A DNA stretch of 64,000 nucleotides from an uncultured Pseudomonadota bacterium (GTDB lineage: Bacteria; Myxococcota_A; UBA796; CAJQPC01): NCBI GenBank assembly GCA_913060515.1, contig CAJXRZ010000014.1:39332-103331 (forward strand), given 5' to 3'. Positions 34,284 to 42,316 of this stretch are shown piece after piece. Numbering within the stretch: position 1 is the first letter of the stretch; each line of letters opens with the position of its first letter. The notes under the pieces are model-generated. The model had not been told where the DNA came from. It saw nothing but the letters and a program-made list of their open reading frames with translations, and searched no databases. The translations under genes were made by a program, and so were the position numbers.

Positions 34284-35969
34284 TTGCTTTTCGCCTTGTG
34301 TGCCTTGGCCCTTGCCCAGGACGATGTCGACGCGTCTTCTGACGTTGGTCTGTTTGATCAGGTCAACGTGACGGGGGGCTTTGACGTCGAGGGTCGCTAC
34401 TACACCTCTGACCGAGTTCTGCCGGATTTCCCAGACCAGAAGGGGCTCTTCAACTATGGAGAGGTGGTCACGCGCAGCAATGTGCTTGTGGACTCTAAGA
34501 CTTGGCAGCTGGGTGCGCAGTTGGACCACGTCAGCATGTTCAACGGCTGGTACTTCCTGGACGAGCAGAAGGTCTACGAGTTCGACCTCTTGGCCAACGG
34601 GATCCGCTCTCCATGGGAGATGAGCTCGGTGAACCTGGAGAAGACCTGGTTCACCATCAACGCCGGCCCAGTTGAGATTGGCCTGGGCGATCAGTACATG
34701 AGTGTTGGCCGCGGCTTGGCGTTGAACTTGGTCAAGAACACGGACATTGACGTGGACACCACCCTGCGGGGCGCGCGCATCAACAGCACCTTGGGGATGT
34801 GGGATCTGGCGTTCATCTCTGGGCTGACCAATCAGCAGCAGATCCAGCAGGACAACCCCAACCGGCAGCTTCGCCCATCGGTCCACAACCTTGTGAACGC
34901 GGTGCGGGTTGACCGCTATGGCGTCGGGCCCTTCAACTTGGGCGCACACGCTGTCAGCTACAACTTGGCGGACAGCGCTGAGCCCTTGATTCCCAGCTAC
35001 GCGCGCTACGGGGACATCTCCGAGCTGGATGCGTTGGTCGGAGGCGCCAGCGTTGAGGGCTTTCTGGGGCCAGCGGATGTGTTTCTGGAAGGAGACTACT
35101 TTCACTACCGCAGCGAGCGTTTGTTCTCCGACGGCAACATCGAGCCCGGCTACGCCGTCTACGGCAGCACCTCTTTCTACCCAGGCCGCTTCGCTGTCCT
35201 GGTCGAAGGCAAGCGCTACAAAAACACCGAGCGTCTGAACAGCCTGACGACCCTTGAAGGCTACGAGATCGCCGTTGGGCCTTCCCTAGAGTACGAGCGT
35301 GTCATCACCGAGGACTCCTCGGCAGGGGTCAACTCCAACGACATCTACGGTGGTCGCGCTCGGGTGGACTTCATGGCCAAGCCGGGCGAGTTCATTCCCT
35401 ACTTCTCCCTGGGCGTGTTCCGGGATCAGGAGCTCGGCGGGCTGCACTTCAACCGCTCGATGGAGACCATCGTGCATCCGGTCGTTGGCATGGACCTTCA
35501 GGGAGATCAGATCACAGCCATCGTCAACAGCGGTGTGCGGGTCGACATGCGAGACGAGCACGGTCGGGACAGCCTGATCCACTTGGACGCGGCCGTCAGC
35601 TTCCCGCTGCCTGGGGCCCTGCATGGCGACGTGACCTGGGACATCTACCGCTTTTGGTGGGGCGAGAACGAGAACCAGCAGCACGACTTCTACACCAGCA
35701 CGATGGCGCTGGCAGCTCACCATCCCAGCGGCGTCTCCTTCTTGGTCTACAACGACTTTACGGACGACCCTTTGGCCCAAGCCCAGGCCAAGGGCAACGT
35801 GGCTGACAACATCTATTTGGCTGGAGAAGTCCAGTACAAGCCCAATGATCGGACCGCTATTCGTGCCTTTTATGGTGCGTACAAAGCGGGTATTCGCTGT
35901 GCAGGTGGACAGTGCCGTCAGCTGCCTGGCTTTGATGGAGCACGCGTAGCCGTGACGACCACTTTTTAG
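34284..35969 (+). CDS. outer-membrane barrel protein coupled to TlpA
   Basis: 561 residues. The export signal is only about 11 residues (MLFALCALALA, then QDDVD) and has no basic residue. The TTG start is forced, because an in-frame stop (the tlpA TAG at 34263) leaves no other usual start, and GGGAG sits five bases upstream. The mature part is one long series of beta strands ending in Phe (VAVTTTF), typical of a porin-size barrel. The pattern recalls DUF6029-type proteins found beside TlpA, but I am not certain. A two-cysteine loop (GIRCAGGQCRQ) near the end could be a substrate for TlpA. Confidence 0.72.
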   Translation: MLFALCALALAQDDVDASSDVGLFDQVNVTGGFDVEGRYYTSDRVLPDFPDQKGLFNYGEVVTRSNVLVDSKTWQLGAQLDHVSMFNGWYFLDEQKVYEFDLLANGIRSPWEMSSVNLEKTWFTINAGPVEIGLGDQYMSVGRGLALNLVKNTDIDVDTTLRGARINSTLGMWDLAFISGLTNQQQIQQDNPNRQLRPSVHNLVNAVRVDRYGVGPFNLGAHAVSYNLADSAEPLIPSYARYGDISELDALVGGASVEGFLGPADVFLEGDYFHYRSERLFSDGNIEPGYAVYGSTSFYPGRFAVLVEGKRYKNTERLNSLTTLEGYEIAVGPSLEYERVITEDSSAGVNSNDIYGGRARVDFMAKPGEFIPYFSLGVFRDQELGGLHFNRSMETIVHPVVGMDLQGDQITAIVNSGVRVDMRDEHGRDSLIHLDAAVSFPLPGALHGDVTWDIYRFWWGENENQQHDFYTSTMALAAHHPSGVSFLVYNDFTDDPLAQAQAKGNVADNIYLAGEVQYKPNDRTAIRAFYGAYKAGIRCAGGQCRQLPGFDGARVAVTTTF

Positions 35970-36087
35970 TCGGAATCCATGGCGGCGCTCGGGGGTCAAC
36001 CGAGCACGCCGAACCCGCGGATGCCTCGCGTATTAATGTGGGCCTAGACCGCACCCCCTTCCCTTATGAGCCTTCGTCGGAGACCCA

Positions 36088-37026
36088 ATGACTCACCGTG
36101 CTTTTGCCGCTCCCTTTGTTATCGCCGCCTGCATGTGCAGCCTGCCGGCCTTTGCTGGAGCAGTAAAGATCACCTCGTCGAGCGCATCGAGCATCTACCC
36201 AGAGGCTGATGGCCTTCGGTACACGCCGGAGCAGGTCTACGACCGCAAGGTCTCGAAGAACTGGACGGAGGGTGACCAGAAGAGCTCAGGGCTCGGAGAG
36301 TGGATCCAGGTGGAGTTTGAGGGGGAGAAGAACCTGACCTCCTTCCGCATCTGGAACGGCACTTTCACCAGCTACGACATGTGGACGCGCTCCAACCGCA
36401 TCAAGGAAGTGGAGCTGGAGTTCTCCGATGGCTCCAAGCAGTCCTTCACGCTCACGGACGGCATGAGCGGCGAGCTGGTTGAGCTCAGCCCGGTCTCCAC
36501 GAGCTCGGTGAAGATGCGCATCAAGTCGGTCTACAACGGAAGCACCTTCACGGACACCGCCATCTCTGAGGTGGTCTTCTTCGACGATGTCGATGACGGG
36601 GTCGCGACGGTAAAGAGCTGGAAGGCCAGCAGCACCTACAAGGCCGACGCCGACGGCAACTATGAGCCCATCAACATGGCGGATACGGCTGTGGACACCA
36701 TGTGGTGCGAGGCCAGTGAGGGGGATGGCGTGGGCGAATGGGTAGAGGCGAGCTTTGCCTCTCCGACCCAGATCTCCACCTTGAATCTGGTGAATGGAAA
36801 TGGCTACAACATCATGTACGCCATGAAGGGAAACCTGGCGACGGAGCTGCTCCTGACCTTCTCCGACGGGTCAACCCAGACGGTGACCGTCAAGGCCAGT
36901 GGTATCCCGCAAAAGGTGAGCTTCACCCCAGTGACTACCTCGTCTGTGAAGGTGAGCGTCAACACCATTCGCAAGGGCAAGGAGTTCAACGACCTGTGCT
37001 TCTCTGAGCTTCAGTTTGCGAAGTAG
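36088..37026 (+). CDS. secreted protein with two NADase-type glycan-binding domains
   Basis: 312 residues: signal peptide (MTHRAFAAPFVIAACMCSLPAFA) then two discoidin-like domains, about 25-165 and 172-312. Both show the pattern YxPE/PIN…D…W…GxGEW…F, then a middle strand with DGS, then SVKM/SVKVSVN and a closing SEVVFF/SELQFAK. This is the glycan-binding module attached to NAD-glycohydrolase toxins and other exoproteins, but here there is no catalytic domain. A TATTAA box at 36031 may be part of its promoter. It is followed 39 bases later by a vWA lipoprotein gene. Confidence 0.78.
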   Translation: MTHRAFAAPFVIAACMCSLPAFAGAVKITSSSASSIYPEADGLRYTPEQVYDRKVSKNWTEGDQKSSGLGEWIQVEFEGEKNLTSFRIWNGTFTSYDMWTRSNRIKEVELEFSDGSKQSFTLTDGMSGELVELSPVSTSSVKMRIKSVYNGSTFTDTAISEVVFFDDVDDGVATVKSWKASSTYKADADGNYEPINMADTAVDTMWCEASEGDGVGEWVEASFASPTQISTLNLVNGNGYNIMYAMKGNLATELLLTFSDGSTQTVTVKASGIPQKVSFTPVTTSSVKVSVNTIRKGKEFNDLCFSELQFAK

Positions 37027-37043
37027 AAAGCGTCGCGTACACT
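37016..37043 (+). promoter_or_regulatory. possible promoter for the vWA lipoprotein
   Basis: TTGCGA (37016-37021) and TACACT (37038-37043) are 16 bases apart and overlap the stop of the preceding gene. The ATG follows 23 bases later. Confidence 0.3.
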
Positions 37044-37065
37044 GAGCTTGTGATTGGAGTTTTAG

Positions 37066-38055
37066 ATGAGCTTGGTTTTGACGCTGATGATGGCTTGTAC
37101 GCCTGACAACGAGATCAGTCGGCGCAGCACAACCGATGTGTTTCTGCAGGAGCCGCTCTCTGAGGTGGACATCCTCTGGGTGATCGACGACTCCAACTCA
37201 ATGGCCGAGGAGCAGCTGCTCGTCGCGGACGGTTTCGAGGCCTTCATTTCTTCGCTGGCCGAGACCAACATCGACTTTCACGTCGGGGTGGTCTCAACAG
37301 ACATGGATCTGAGCAACGCGAGCCGTGGCGTGCTCCTCGGCAACCCGACGGTGCTGACGGCAGAGACGCCGAACTACGTCAAGAAGTTCGCGGACCGGGT
37401 TCAGGTTGGTGTGGGCGGCAGCGACAAAGAGAAAGGGTTGTCCGCGAGCGTGGCTGCGCTCTCGGAGCCTCTGGTCTCTGGTGCGAACGAGGGCTTCCTT
37501 CGGCCCGATGCCCACCTGAGCATCATCTATGTCTCCGACGAAGACGACTGCTCGGACAACGACGCCCTCGCTGCAGAGAAGGGGGATGCCTGCTACTCCC
37601 AGGAAGGCAAGCTGGTCCCGGTCAAAGACCTGATCTACCAGCTCAAGGGCACCAAAGACCCCGACCGTCGGGTGCTCGCAAGCGCCATTGTTGGCCCCAG
37701 CGCCTCGCAGGGCTGTGAAGACAGCTGGCCGGGGCACCGCTACCAGGCCACCGCGGATGCCCTGGGCGGACAGGTCGGCAACATCTGTGATGCGGACTTC
37801 AGCGACATCATGGAGGAGCTTGGTCTCTCGGTAAGCGAGCTAAACCGAAGCTTTGAGCTCTCCTACACGCCAGTCTTGGAGACGATGGAAGTCTACGTGG
37901 ACGATGAGTTCATCGCCCAGGACGATGTGGAGGGGTGGCGCTACGCCGAGCTCTCCAGTCTGCTGGTCTTCGATGGCGAGTATGTGCCGCCACGCGGTGC
38001 TCAGATCAGCGTCACCTACGAAGTGGCTGGCTCCGCCAACCGAGACGACGAGTAG
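37066..38055 (+). CDS. von Willebrand factor A domain lipoprotein
   Basis: 329 residues with an 11-residue lipoprotein signal (MSLVLTLMMAC) that lacks basic residues; no earlier start exists in this frame. The vWA domain (about 33-260) begins VDILWVIDDSNSMAEEQ, with the D-x-S-x-S metal site, and continues with FHVGVVSTD and LSIIYVSDEDDC. The C-terminal part (about 270-329) is beta-rich. Such proteins usually mediate metal-dependent adhesion or complex assembly. GGAG is seven bases before the ATG. The stop lies only two bases from the converging ATPase gene. Confidence 0.82.
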   Translation: MSLVLTLMMACTPDNEISRRSTTDVFLQEPLSEVDILWVIDDSNSMAEEQLLVADGFEAFISSLAETNIDFHVGVVSTDMDLSNASRGVLLGNPTVLTAETPNYVKKFADRVQVGVGGSDKEKGLSASVAALSEPLVSGANEGFLRPDAHLSIIYVSDEDDCSDNDALAAEKGDACYSQEGKLVPVKDLIYQLKGTKDPDRRVLASAIVGPSASQGCEDSWPGHRYQATADALGGQVGNICDADFSDIMEELGLSVSELNRSFELSYTPVLETMEVYVDDEFIAQDDVEGWRYAELSSLLVFDGEYVPPRGAQISVTYEVAGSANRDDE

Positions 38056-38057
38056 CT

Positions 38058-39176
38058 TCAGGCCTGTTTGAGCGCTTCGATGGCTGGAGCCAGGTGGCCG
38101 GCCAGGACCGCAAGGCTGCGAAGATCGTGAACGTCTGCCTCGAGCTCGGGGACGGGCCAGAGGGGGACTGAGCCCTGGGCTTGCTCGCGCAGCTCGGCCA
38201 TGGCTTGGGCCTCCCCGTCCGAGAGCACCTGTTGTCGCTGGGCTGCCCCAAGCAAGGTCAGGCTGGCCGCCTCCCAGGTGTCCTGGGGGACGGAGTTGGG
38301 TCGCTCTGGTAGGTCGGCGCTGGAGACACGGGCCTTGTCCGTGGGCGCCGGGACCACCCGGTTGACCACAAAGCCGCCAAAGGGCCGTTTGGTCTCGGCC
38401 AAGAGGTCCGCGAACTCTTGGGCTTCTTTGCGGGCAGCGGGTGCTGGGGTGGTGACCAACACAAAGCGGGTCTCGTTTGACGCCAGCAAGGCCTCGACGG
38501 CGGAGGAGCGCTCCTGAAAGCCCCCCCACATGCCTTGCATCGCATCGAAGAACTCTGCGATCTCTTCCATGGTGCCCGCCCCAATCAAGCGCTTGAGCAC
38601 GCTGACAACGACCTCACTGCCGCGCTCTAAGGCAGCAAAGCCACGCTTTGAGCGGGGGAGAGAGAGCCAGTGCATCACGCCCTCGTCAAAGAGGCCGTTC
38701 AAGCGCTGAGGGGCGCTTAGGAACTCCATGGCGTGACGGGTCGGCGGGGTGTCCAGCAGGATGAGGTCGTAGTCGCCGCTCTCGTAGAGCTCGTAGAGGC
38801 GCTGCATGGCCATGTACTCATGGCTGCCCGCCAAGCGGGTGCTGGCCAGGCCGTAGTAGCGGTTGTTCAAGATGCGCTGCTGGGCCTCTGGGGAGCCTCC
38901 GAAGCGGCGGACCACACCGTCCCAGGTGGCCTTCATGTCCAGCATCAAAGCGTCTAGATGCCCGGAGGTTTCGATCCCGAGCTGGTCGAGGGGCACCCGC
39001 TGTGGGGTGTTGGACAGGGGGCCGATCCCCAGGCTGTCGGCCAAGCGCTTGGCAGGGTCGATGGTGAGCACCGCCACACGCTGTCCGGTGAGCGCGGCTT
39101 GCATGGCGAGGGCCGCAGAGGCTGTGGTCTTGCCGACTCCGCCGGAGCCACAACAAACCAGGACGCGAAGGCTCAC
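38058..39176 (-). CDS. Get3/ArsA-like ATPase, subunit lacking the signature lysine
   Basis: 372 residues. The P-loop reads CCG-S11-GGVGK-TT: the deviant Walker A is present, but the signature lysine that normally reaches across the dimer is Ser11. Switch I keeps the catalytic-type Asp (TID40PAKRLADSLG), and switch II is LLDTPPTRHAMEFL. The CCGSGGVGKTT and TIDPA forms match my memory of one member of the mycobacterial Rv3679/Rv3680 (BagA/BagB) Get3-like pair. It overlaps the next ATPase gene by four bases, so a heterodimer is likely. Client proteins or anions are unknown; no ArsB-type pump is nearby. Confidence 0.88.
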   Translation of the reverse strand: MSLRVLVCCGSGGVGKTTASAALAMQAALTGQRVAVLTIDPAKRLADSLGIGPLSNTPQRVPLDQLGIETSGHLDALMLDMKATWDGVVRRFGGSPEAQQRILNNRYYGLASTRLAGSHEYMAMQRLYELYESGDYDLILLDTPPTRHAMEFLSAPQRLNGLFDEGVMHWLSLPRSKRGFAALERGSEVVVSVLKRLIGAGTMEEIAEFFDAMQGMWGGFQERSSAVEALLASNETRFVLVTTPAPAARKEAQEFADLLAETKRPFGGFVVNRVVPAPTDKARVSSADLPERPNSVPQDTWEAASLTLLGAAQRQQVLSDGEAQAMAELREQAQGSVPLWPVPELEADVHDLRSLAVLAGHLAPAIEALKQA

Positions 39177-40072
39177 AGTGCACCCTCAATCTGCTGGGCG
39201 AGCTGGGTGATGTCCGCCAGGTTTAGGTCCCGATGGCCCAGGAAGGGGAGCTCGGCCTGGGGGCAGGGCAGGGCGCTGAGGCGCTCCCGTGCCTGCTCTT
39301 GGCGGTGCACTCGGCCCATGTGGCGGTCGGCGAGCTTCTTTGCAGCTTGGAGCGCCGGGGTCTCGAAGTGCGCGCTGGCGTGGGCCCACTGCGCGCTCGT
39401 CGCGGGCGCCGTATGGACCTCGTTGAGCACGCAGAGCGCCAGCTGCTTCTGGTAGTCGCCCAAGCGTGCGTAGAGGTCCAGGGTCTCGTTGACCGGCATG
39501 GCCTCGGGCAGGGTGACCAACAACAGGCCGGTGCGTTTGGGATCTCCCCAGATGGACTGCACCAGCTTGGCGTTCTCGTAGAAGGGGCCCGTCCGGGTCA
39601 ACTCCATCATCGAGGCGGGGGCGTTGAGCATGCTCAGTCCGTGGCCGGTCGCCGGCGCGTCGACCACGATCAGGTCCCACTCCGGGCGGCCCCGCTCCGA
39701 AGCGCGCTCCAGGTCCATGACTTTGCCGAGTTGGATCAACTCGTGGAGTCCCGGCACCGCGTCCATGAAGGGGCCCATCACGCGGTTGCGGAAGACGAGC
39801 TTGTACAGGGCGCGGATCTTGATGACCCCGACAATGTACTCCTCCAGTGCCTTGGAGGAGGTAACGCTCAGGTGGTGCAGGTTGCTGGTTAGGTGCTGAA
39901 CTCTGTAGTCCAAAGCCCGCTTTCCAAACACGCCGGGGAGGCGCTTACTGCCATGGGTCTCGACCAGGAGCACACGCTTGCCACGCAGTGCCGCAGCCAA
40001 GGCCACGCTGGCGGCCAGAGTGCTCTTGCCCACACCGCCTTTGCCAGTGACAAAGAGCACGCGCTTGTCCAT
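39173..40072 (-). CDS. Get3/ArsA-like ATPase, subunit with altered switch I
   Basis: 299 residues. The P-loop reads TGK11GGVGKST, keeping the signature lysine, but switch I reads VETH40GSKRL, so the D-P-A of the partner is H-G-S here. Switch II is VVDAPATGHGLSML. The two proteins therefore carry complementary losses. The ATG at 40072 is chosen for its place before the P-loop and a GGAG site about ten bases upstream; the frame is open further but would run into the hydrolase gene. It lies five bases after that hydrolase gene. Confidence 0.88.
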   Translation of the reverse strand: MDKRVLFVTGKGGVGKSTLAASVALAAALRGKRVLLVETHGSKRLPGVFGKRALDYRVQHLTSNLHHLSVTSSKALEEYIVGVIKIRALYKLVFRNRVMGPFMDAVPGLHELIQLGKVMDLERASERGRPEWDLIVVDAPATGHGLSMLNAPASMMELTRTGPFYENAKLVQSIWGDPKRTGLLLVTLPEAMPVNETLDLYARLGDYQKQLALCVLNEVHTAPATSAQWAHASAHFETPALQAAKKLADRHMGRVHRQEQARERLSALPCPQAELPFLGHRDLNLADITQLAQQIEGAL

Positions 40073-40077
40073 CAAGC

Positions 40078-40923
40078 TCACTCTCCTTCTCCTCCGGCCA
40101 CTTGGGAAGGCGAGAGCAGGGCTTTGCAGACGGCGTCGATCCCTGCGACCGAAGCGATCATCTCCAAGTGGCCGGCCATCTCCAGCTCTTGAACGCCGTG
40201 AGGGGCGAGGCTGGCCCAAGGGGGGCGTGCGGTTTGCGAGGGCACCATGAGCTGATCCTGCTGGCTCCAGATGCACAGGGTAGGGACCTTGGGCTCTACA
40301 AGTGCGGCGATCAGCGGTGCGTCGCGGAGCATGTCTGCGCCTTCACTGAGGGGGCCCCGGAATGCGGCCATTCGGGTGCCCTGCCACGGTGTGCCCATGG
40401 TGATGAGACGGCGCACCCGAGGCGCCCCGCCAAGTTCCTGCAGGTACCAAGCCCCGATCAGGCCACCCATGCTGTGGCAGACCAGATCCACCTGATCCTG
40501 GCCGCTCTGGGCACAGAGGCGTTCGACCTCTCGTTTGAGATGCCGGGCGTACTCGGGGATACGGCCGCCTCGAGGGCCCCGGTTCACGGCGTGTACCCAG
40601 GACCAGCCACGGGCCCGCATCGCCGCTTGCATGGGGAAGAAGCAGCTTCGGTTCATGCCAAAGCCGGGGACCAACACCACGGGAGTGCGGTGGCTCTCCT
40701 GGCCGATGGCCCCGCTGAAGCTCGGTGCAGCTTCCCGCCAGCCCAGGGGCATGGCCGCGATGGCCAACGCGTTGGCGGCCACCTCGCGCAGAAACATGCT
40801 GCTCCAAGCCAGGCTTGGAGGGGGCGGGGTTCCGCGCTCTGCAGAGAGGACGATGTGACCGGCTACGACGGGGGCAGCGGTGGCGACCCCGGCGAGGGTC
40901 ATCAGGGTCAACGTCACAGGCAT
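40078..40923 (-). CDS. alpha/beta hydrolase, lipase-like
   Basis: 281 residues. An N-terminal hydrophobic stretch (1-25) may be a signal or anchor. The fold shows an oxyanion region VVLVPGFGMNR, a nucleophile elbow CHSMGG, an acid in SQQDQLM and a His in AGHLEM, the catalytic set of triacylglycerol-lipase-like enzymes. Substrate unknown. It leads the transcript that continues into the two Get3/ArsA ATPases, so it may act on membrane lipids linked to their function; that is inference. Confidence 0.82.
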   Translation of the reverse strand: MPVTLTLMTLAGVATAAPVVAGHIVLSAERGTPPPPSLAWSSMFLREVAANALAIAAMPLGWREAAPSFSGAIGQESHRTPVVLVPGFGMNRSCFFPMQAAMRARGWSWVHAVNRGPRGGRIPEYARHLKREVERLCAQSGQDQVDLVCHSMGGLIGAWYLQELGGAPRVRRLITMGTPWQGTRMAAFRGPLSEGADMLRDAPLIAALVEPKVPTLCIWSQQDQLMVPSQTARPPWASLAPHGVQELEMAGHLEMIASVAGIDAVCKALLSPSQVAGGEGE

Positions 40924-41051
40924 GTTGCGCTCCTAACGCCGCTGAGGCGCGGTGGCCTCTGGCGCGGTCCGGGTGGCCGTTGTTAGCTCTTGCATTCAGA
41001 CCCTGACACTTCGCGATGGCCCAAGCTGGCCGTGCCGGAAGGAGACCGAAC

Positions 41052-41396
41052 ATGCCGATCTACGAGTACCGCTGCCCGGATTGTTCGCATGAGTTCGAAG
41101 AGATCCAGAAGATGTCTGACGATCCGGTCCGCCTCTGTCCGAGCTGCGGCAAGGAAAACGTGAGCAAGCTGCTCTCTGCGGCCGCCTTCCATCTCAAGGG
41201 TGGGGGTTGGGCCAACGACAACTACGGCCTCAAGTCGGGCGGCGGGGACAGCGGCTCGGATTCGGCGAGCACCTCCGTGGGCACTGCGCCAAGCACAGAG
41301 AGCAGCGCGGCCGCAAAGCCCGCCACACCGGCGCCCGCTCCCGCGGCCGCAGCGCCGAGCAAGAGCTCTGGTGGCAGCTCCTCTGGAGGGGAATGA
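41052..41396 (+). CDS. FmdB-type zinc-ribbon protein
   Basis: 114 residues. MPIYEYRCPDCSHEFEEIQK, then LCPSCGKENVSKLLSAAAFHLKG, gives the two CxxC pairs of the FmdB zinc ribbon. The second half is a low-complexity Ser/Ala/Pro/Gly tail. Family function is poorly known (regulatory in some C1 pathways). GGAG lies eight bases before the ATG. It is followed immediately by folD. Confidence 0.9.
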   Translation: MPIYEYRCPDCSHEFEEIQKMSDDPVRLCPSCGKENVSKLLSAAAFHLKGGGWANDNYGLKSGGGDSGSDSASTSVGTAPSTESSAAAKPATPAPAPAAAAPSKSSGGSSSGGE

Positions 41397-41398
41397 AC

Positions 41399-42238
41399 AT
41401 GGCCCAGCTCCTCGACGGTCGGGCCCTCTCTCGCAAGTTGAACCAGGGGTGCGTCAAGCCTGCAGCATCCGAGCTGGCCCGCAAGCCGGGGCTCGCGGTG
41501 GTCCTGGTCGGCAGTGACCCCGCATCCGAGGTCTACGTGGGCCGAAAGGGCCTGGTCGCTGGTCGGGTTGGCTTCCATCACGTTCAGATCACGCGGCCTG
41601 TGGAGACCTCGCAAGAGGAGCTGATGCAGATCGTCAAAGACCTGAACGAGGACCCGGCGATCGACGGGATTCTGGTGCAGATGCCACTGCCCAAACACCT
41701 GGACGCGACGCAGATCCTGGACAGCATCGACCCGGGCAAGGACGTGGACGGATTCCACCCCGCAAACACCGGGCAGCTCAGCCAAGGACGGGCCAAGTTT
41801 GTGGCCTGCACACCCCTCGGTGTGATGAAGATGCTCGAGGGCTCGGAGATCCCCCTGAGCGGCAAAGAAGCGGTGGTGATCGGTCGATCGAACATCGTCG
41901 GACGTCCGATGGCGATGCTGCTTGAGCAGGCGGGCTGCACGGTGACGGTGTGCCACAGCCGCACCAAGAACCTCCAGGCGCATGTAGAGCGTGCGGAAGT
42001 CCTGGTGGTCGCCATTGGCCGCGCGGAGCACGTCCCCGGCGCCTGGATTCGCCCTGGCGCAGTGGTCGTGGACGTGGGCATGAACCGGCGGGAAGACGGC
42101 ACCCTCTGTGGGGACGTTGACTTTGAGGGAGCCAGCGAGCGCGCCGCGTGGATCACCCCAGTGCCCGGCGGCGTGGGCCCCATGACCATTGCGATGCTCA
42201 TGCACAACACCCTGCTCTCGGCGAAAGCACGTCAATGA
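41399..42238 (+). CDS. folD: methylenetetrahydrofolate dehydrogenase/cyclohydrolase
   Basis: 279 residues. AVVLVGSDPASEVYVGRKG (with the catalytic lysine), DGILVQMPLPKHLD, PGKDVDGFHPANTG, VVIGRSNIVGRPMAMLL and TPVPGGVGPMTIAML are all FolD motifs. It turns 5,10-methylene-THF into 10-formyl-THF. The ATG at 41399 has GGAGG nine bases upstream; an ATG at 41393 that overlaps the fmdB stop is also possible. It precedes gcvT-gcvH-gcvP, linking the glycine cleavage product to its next step. Confidence 0.95.
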   Translation: MAQLLDGRALSRKLNQGCVKPAASELARKPGLAVVLVGSDPASEVYVGRKGLVAGRVGFHHVQITRPVETSQEELMQIVKDLNEDPAIDGILVQMPLPKHLDATQILDSIDPGKDVDGFHPANTGQLSQGRAKFVACTPLGVMKMLEGSEIPLSGKEAVVIGRSNIVGRPMAMLLEQAGCTVTVCHSRTKNLQAHVERAEVLVVAIGRAEHVPGAWIRPGAVVVDVGMNRREDGTLCGDVDFEGASERAAWITPVPGGVGPMTIAMLMHNTLLSAKARQ

Positions 42239-42316
42239 CGCGTGCAGGCTTGGCTGGGGCGCTTCCCCGAGGACTGCGCCCCCGTTAGGCTCTGCGCCCA
42301 GTCCGGAGGACGAGAA

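Noticed and set aside
38058..40072. Arsenic resistance operon
   Set aside because: The ATPases are ArsA-like, but no ArsB, ArsC, ArsD or ArsR gene is near, and the paired form fits Get3-like proteins better.
42239..42316. Glycine riboswitch in front of gcvT
   Set aside because: The gap is only 78 bases and I could not find the two conserved aptamer cores.
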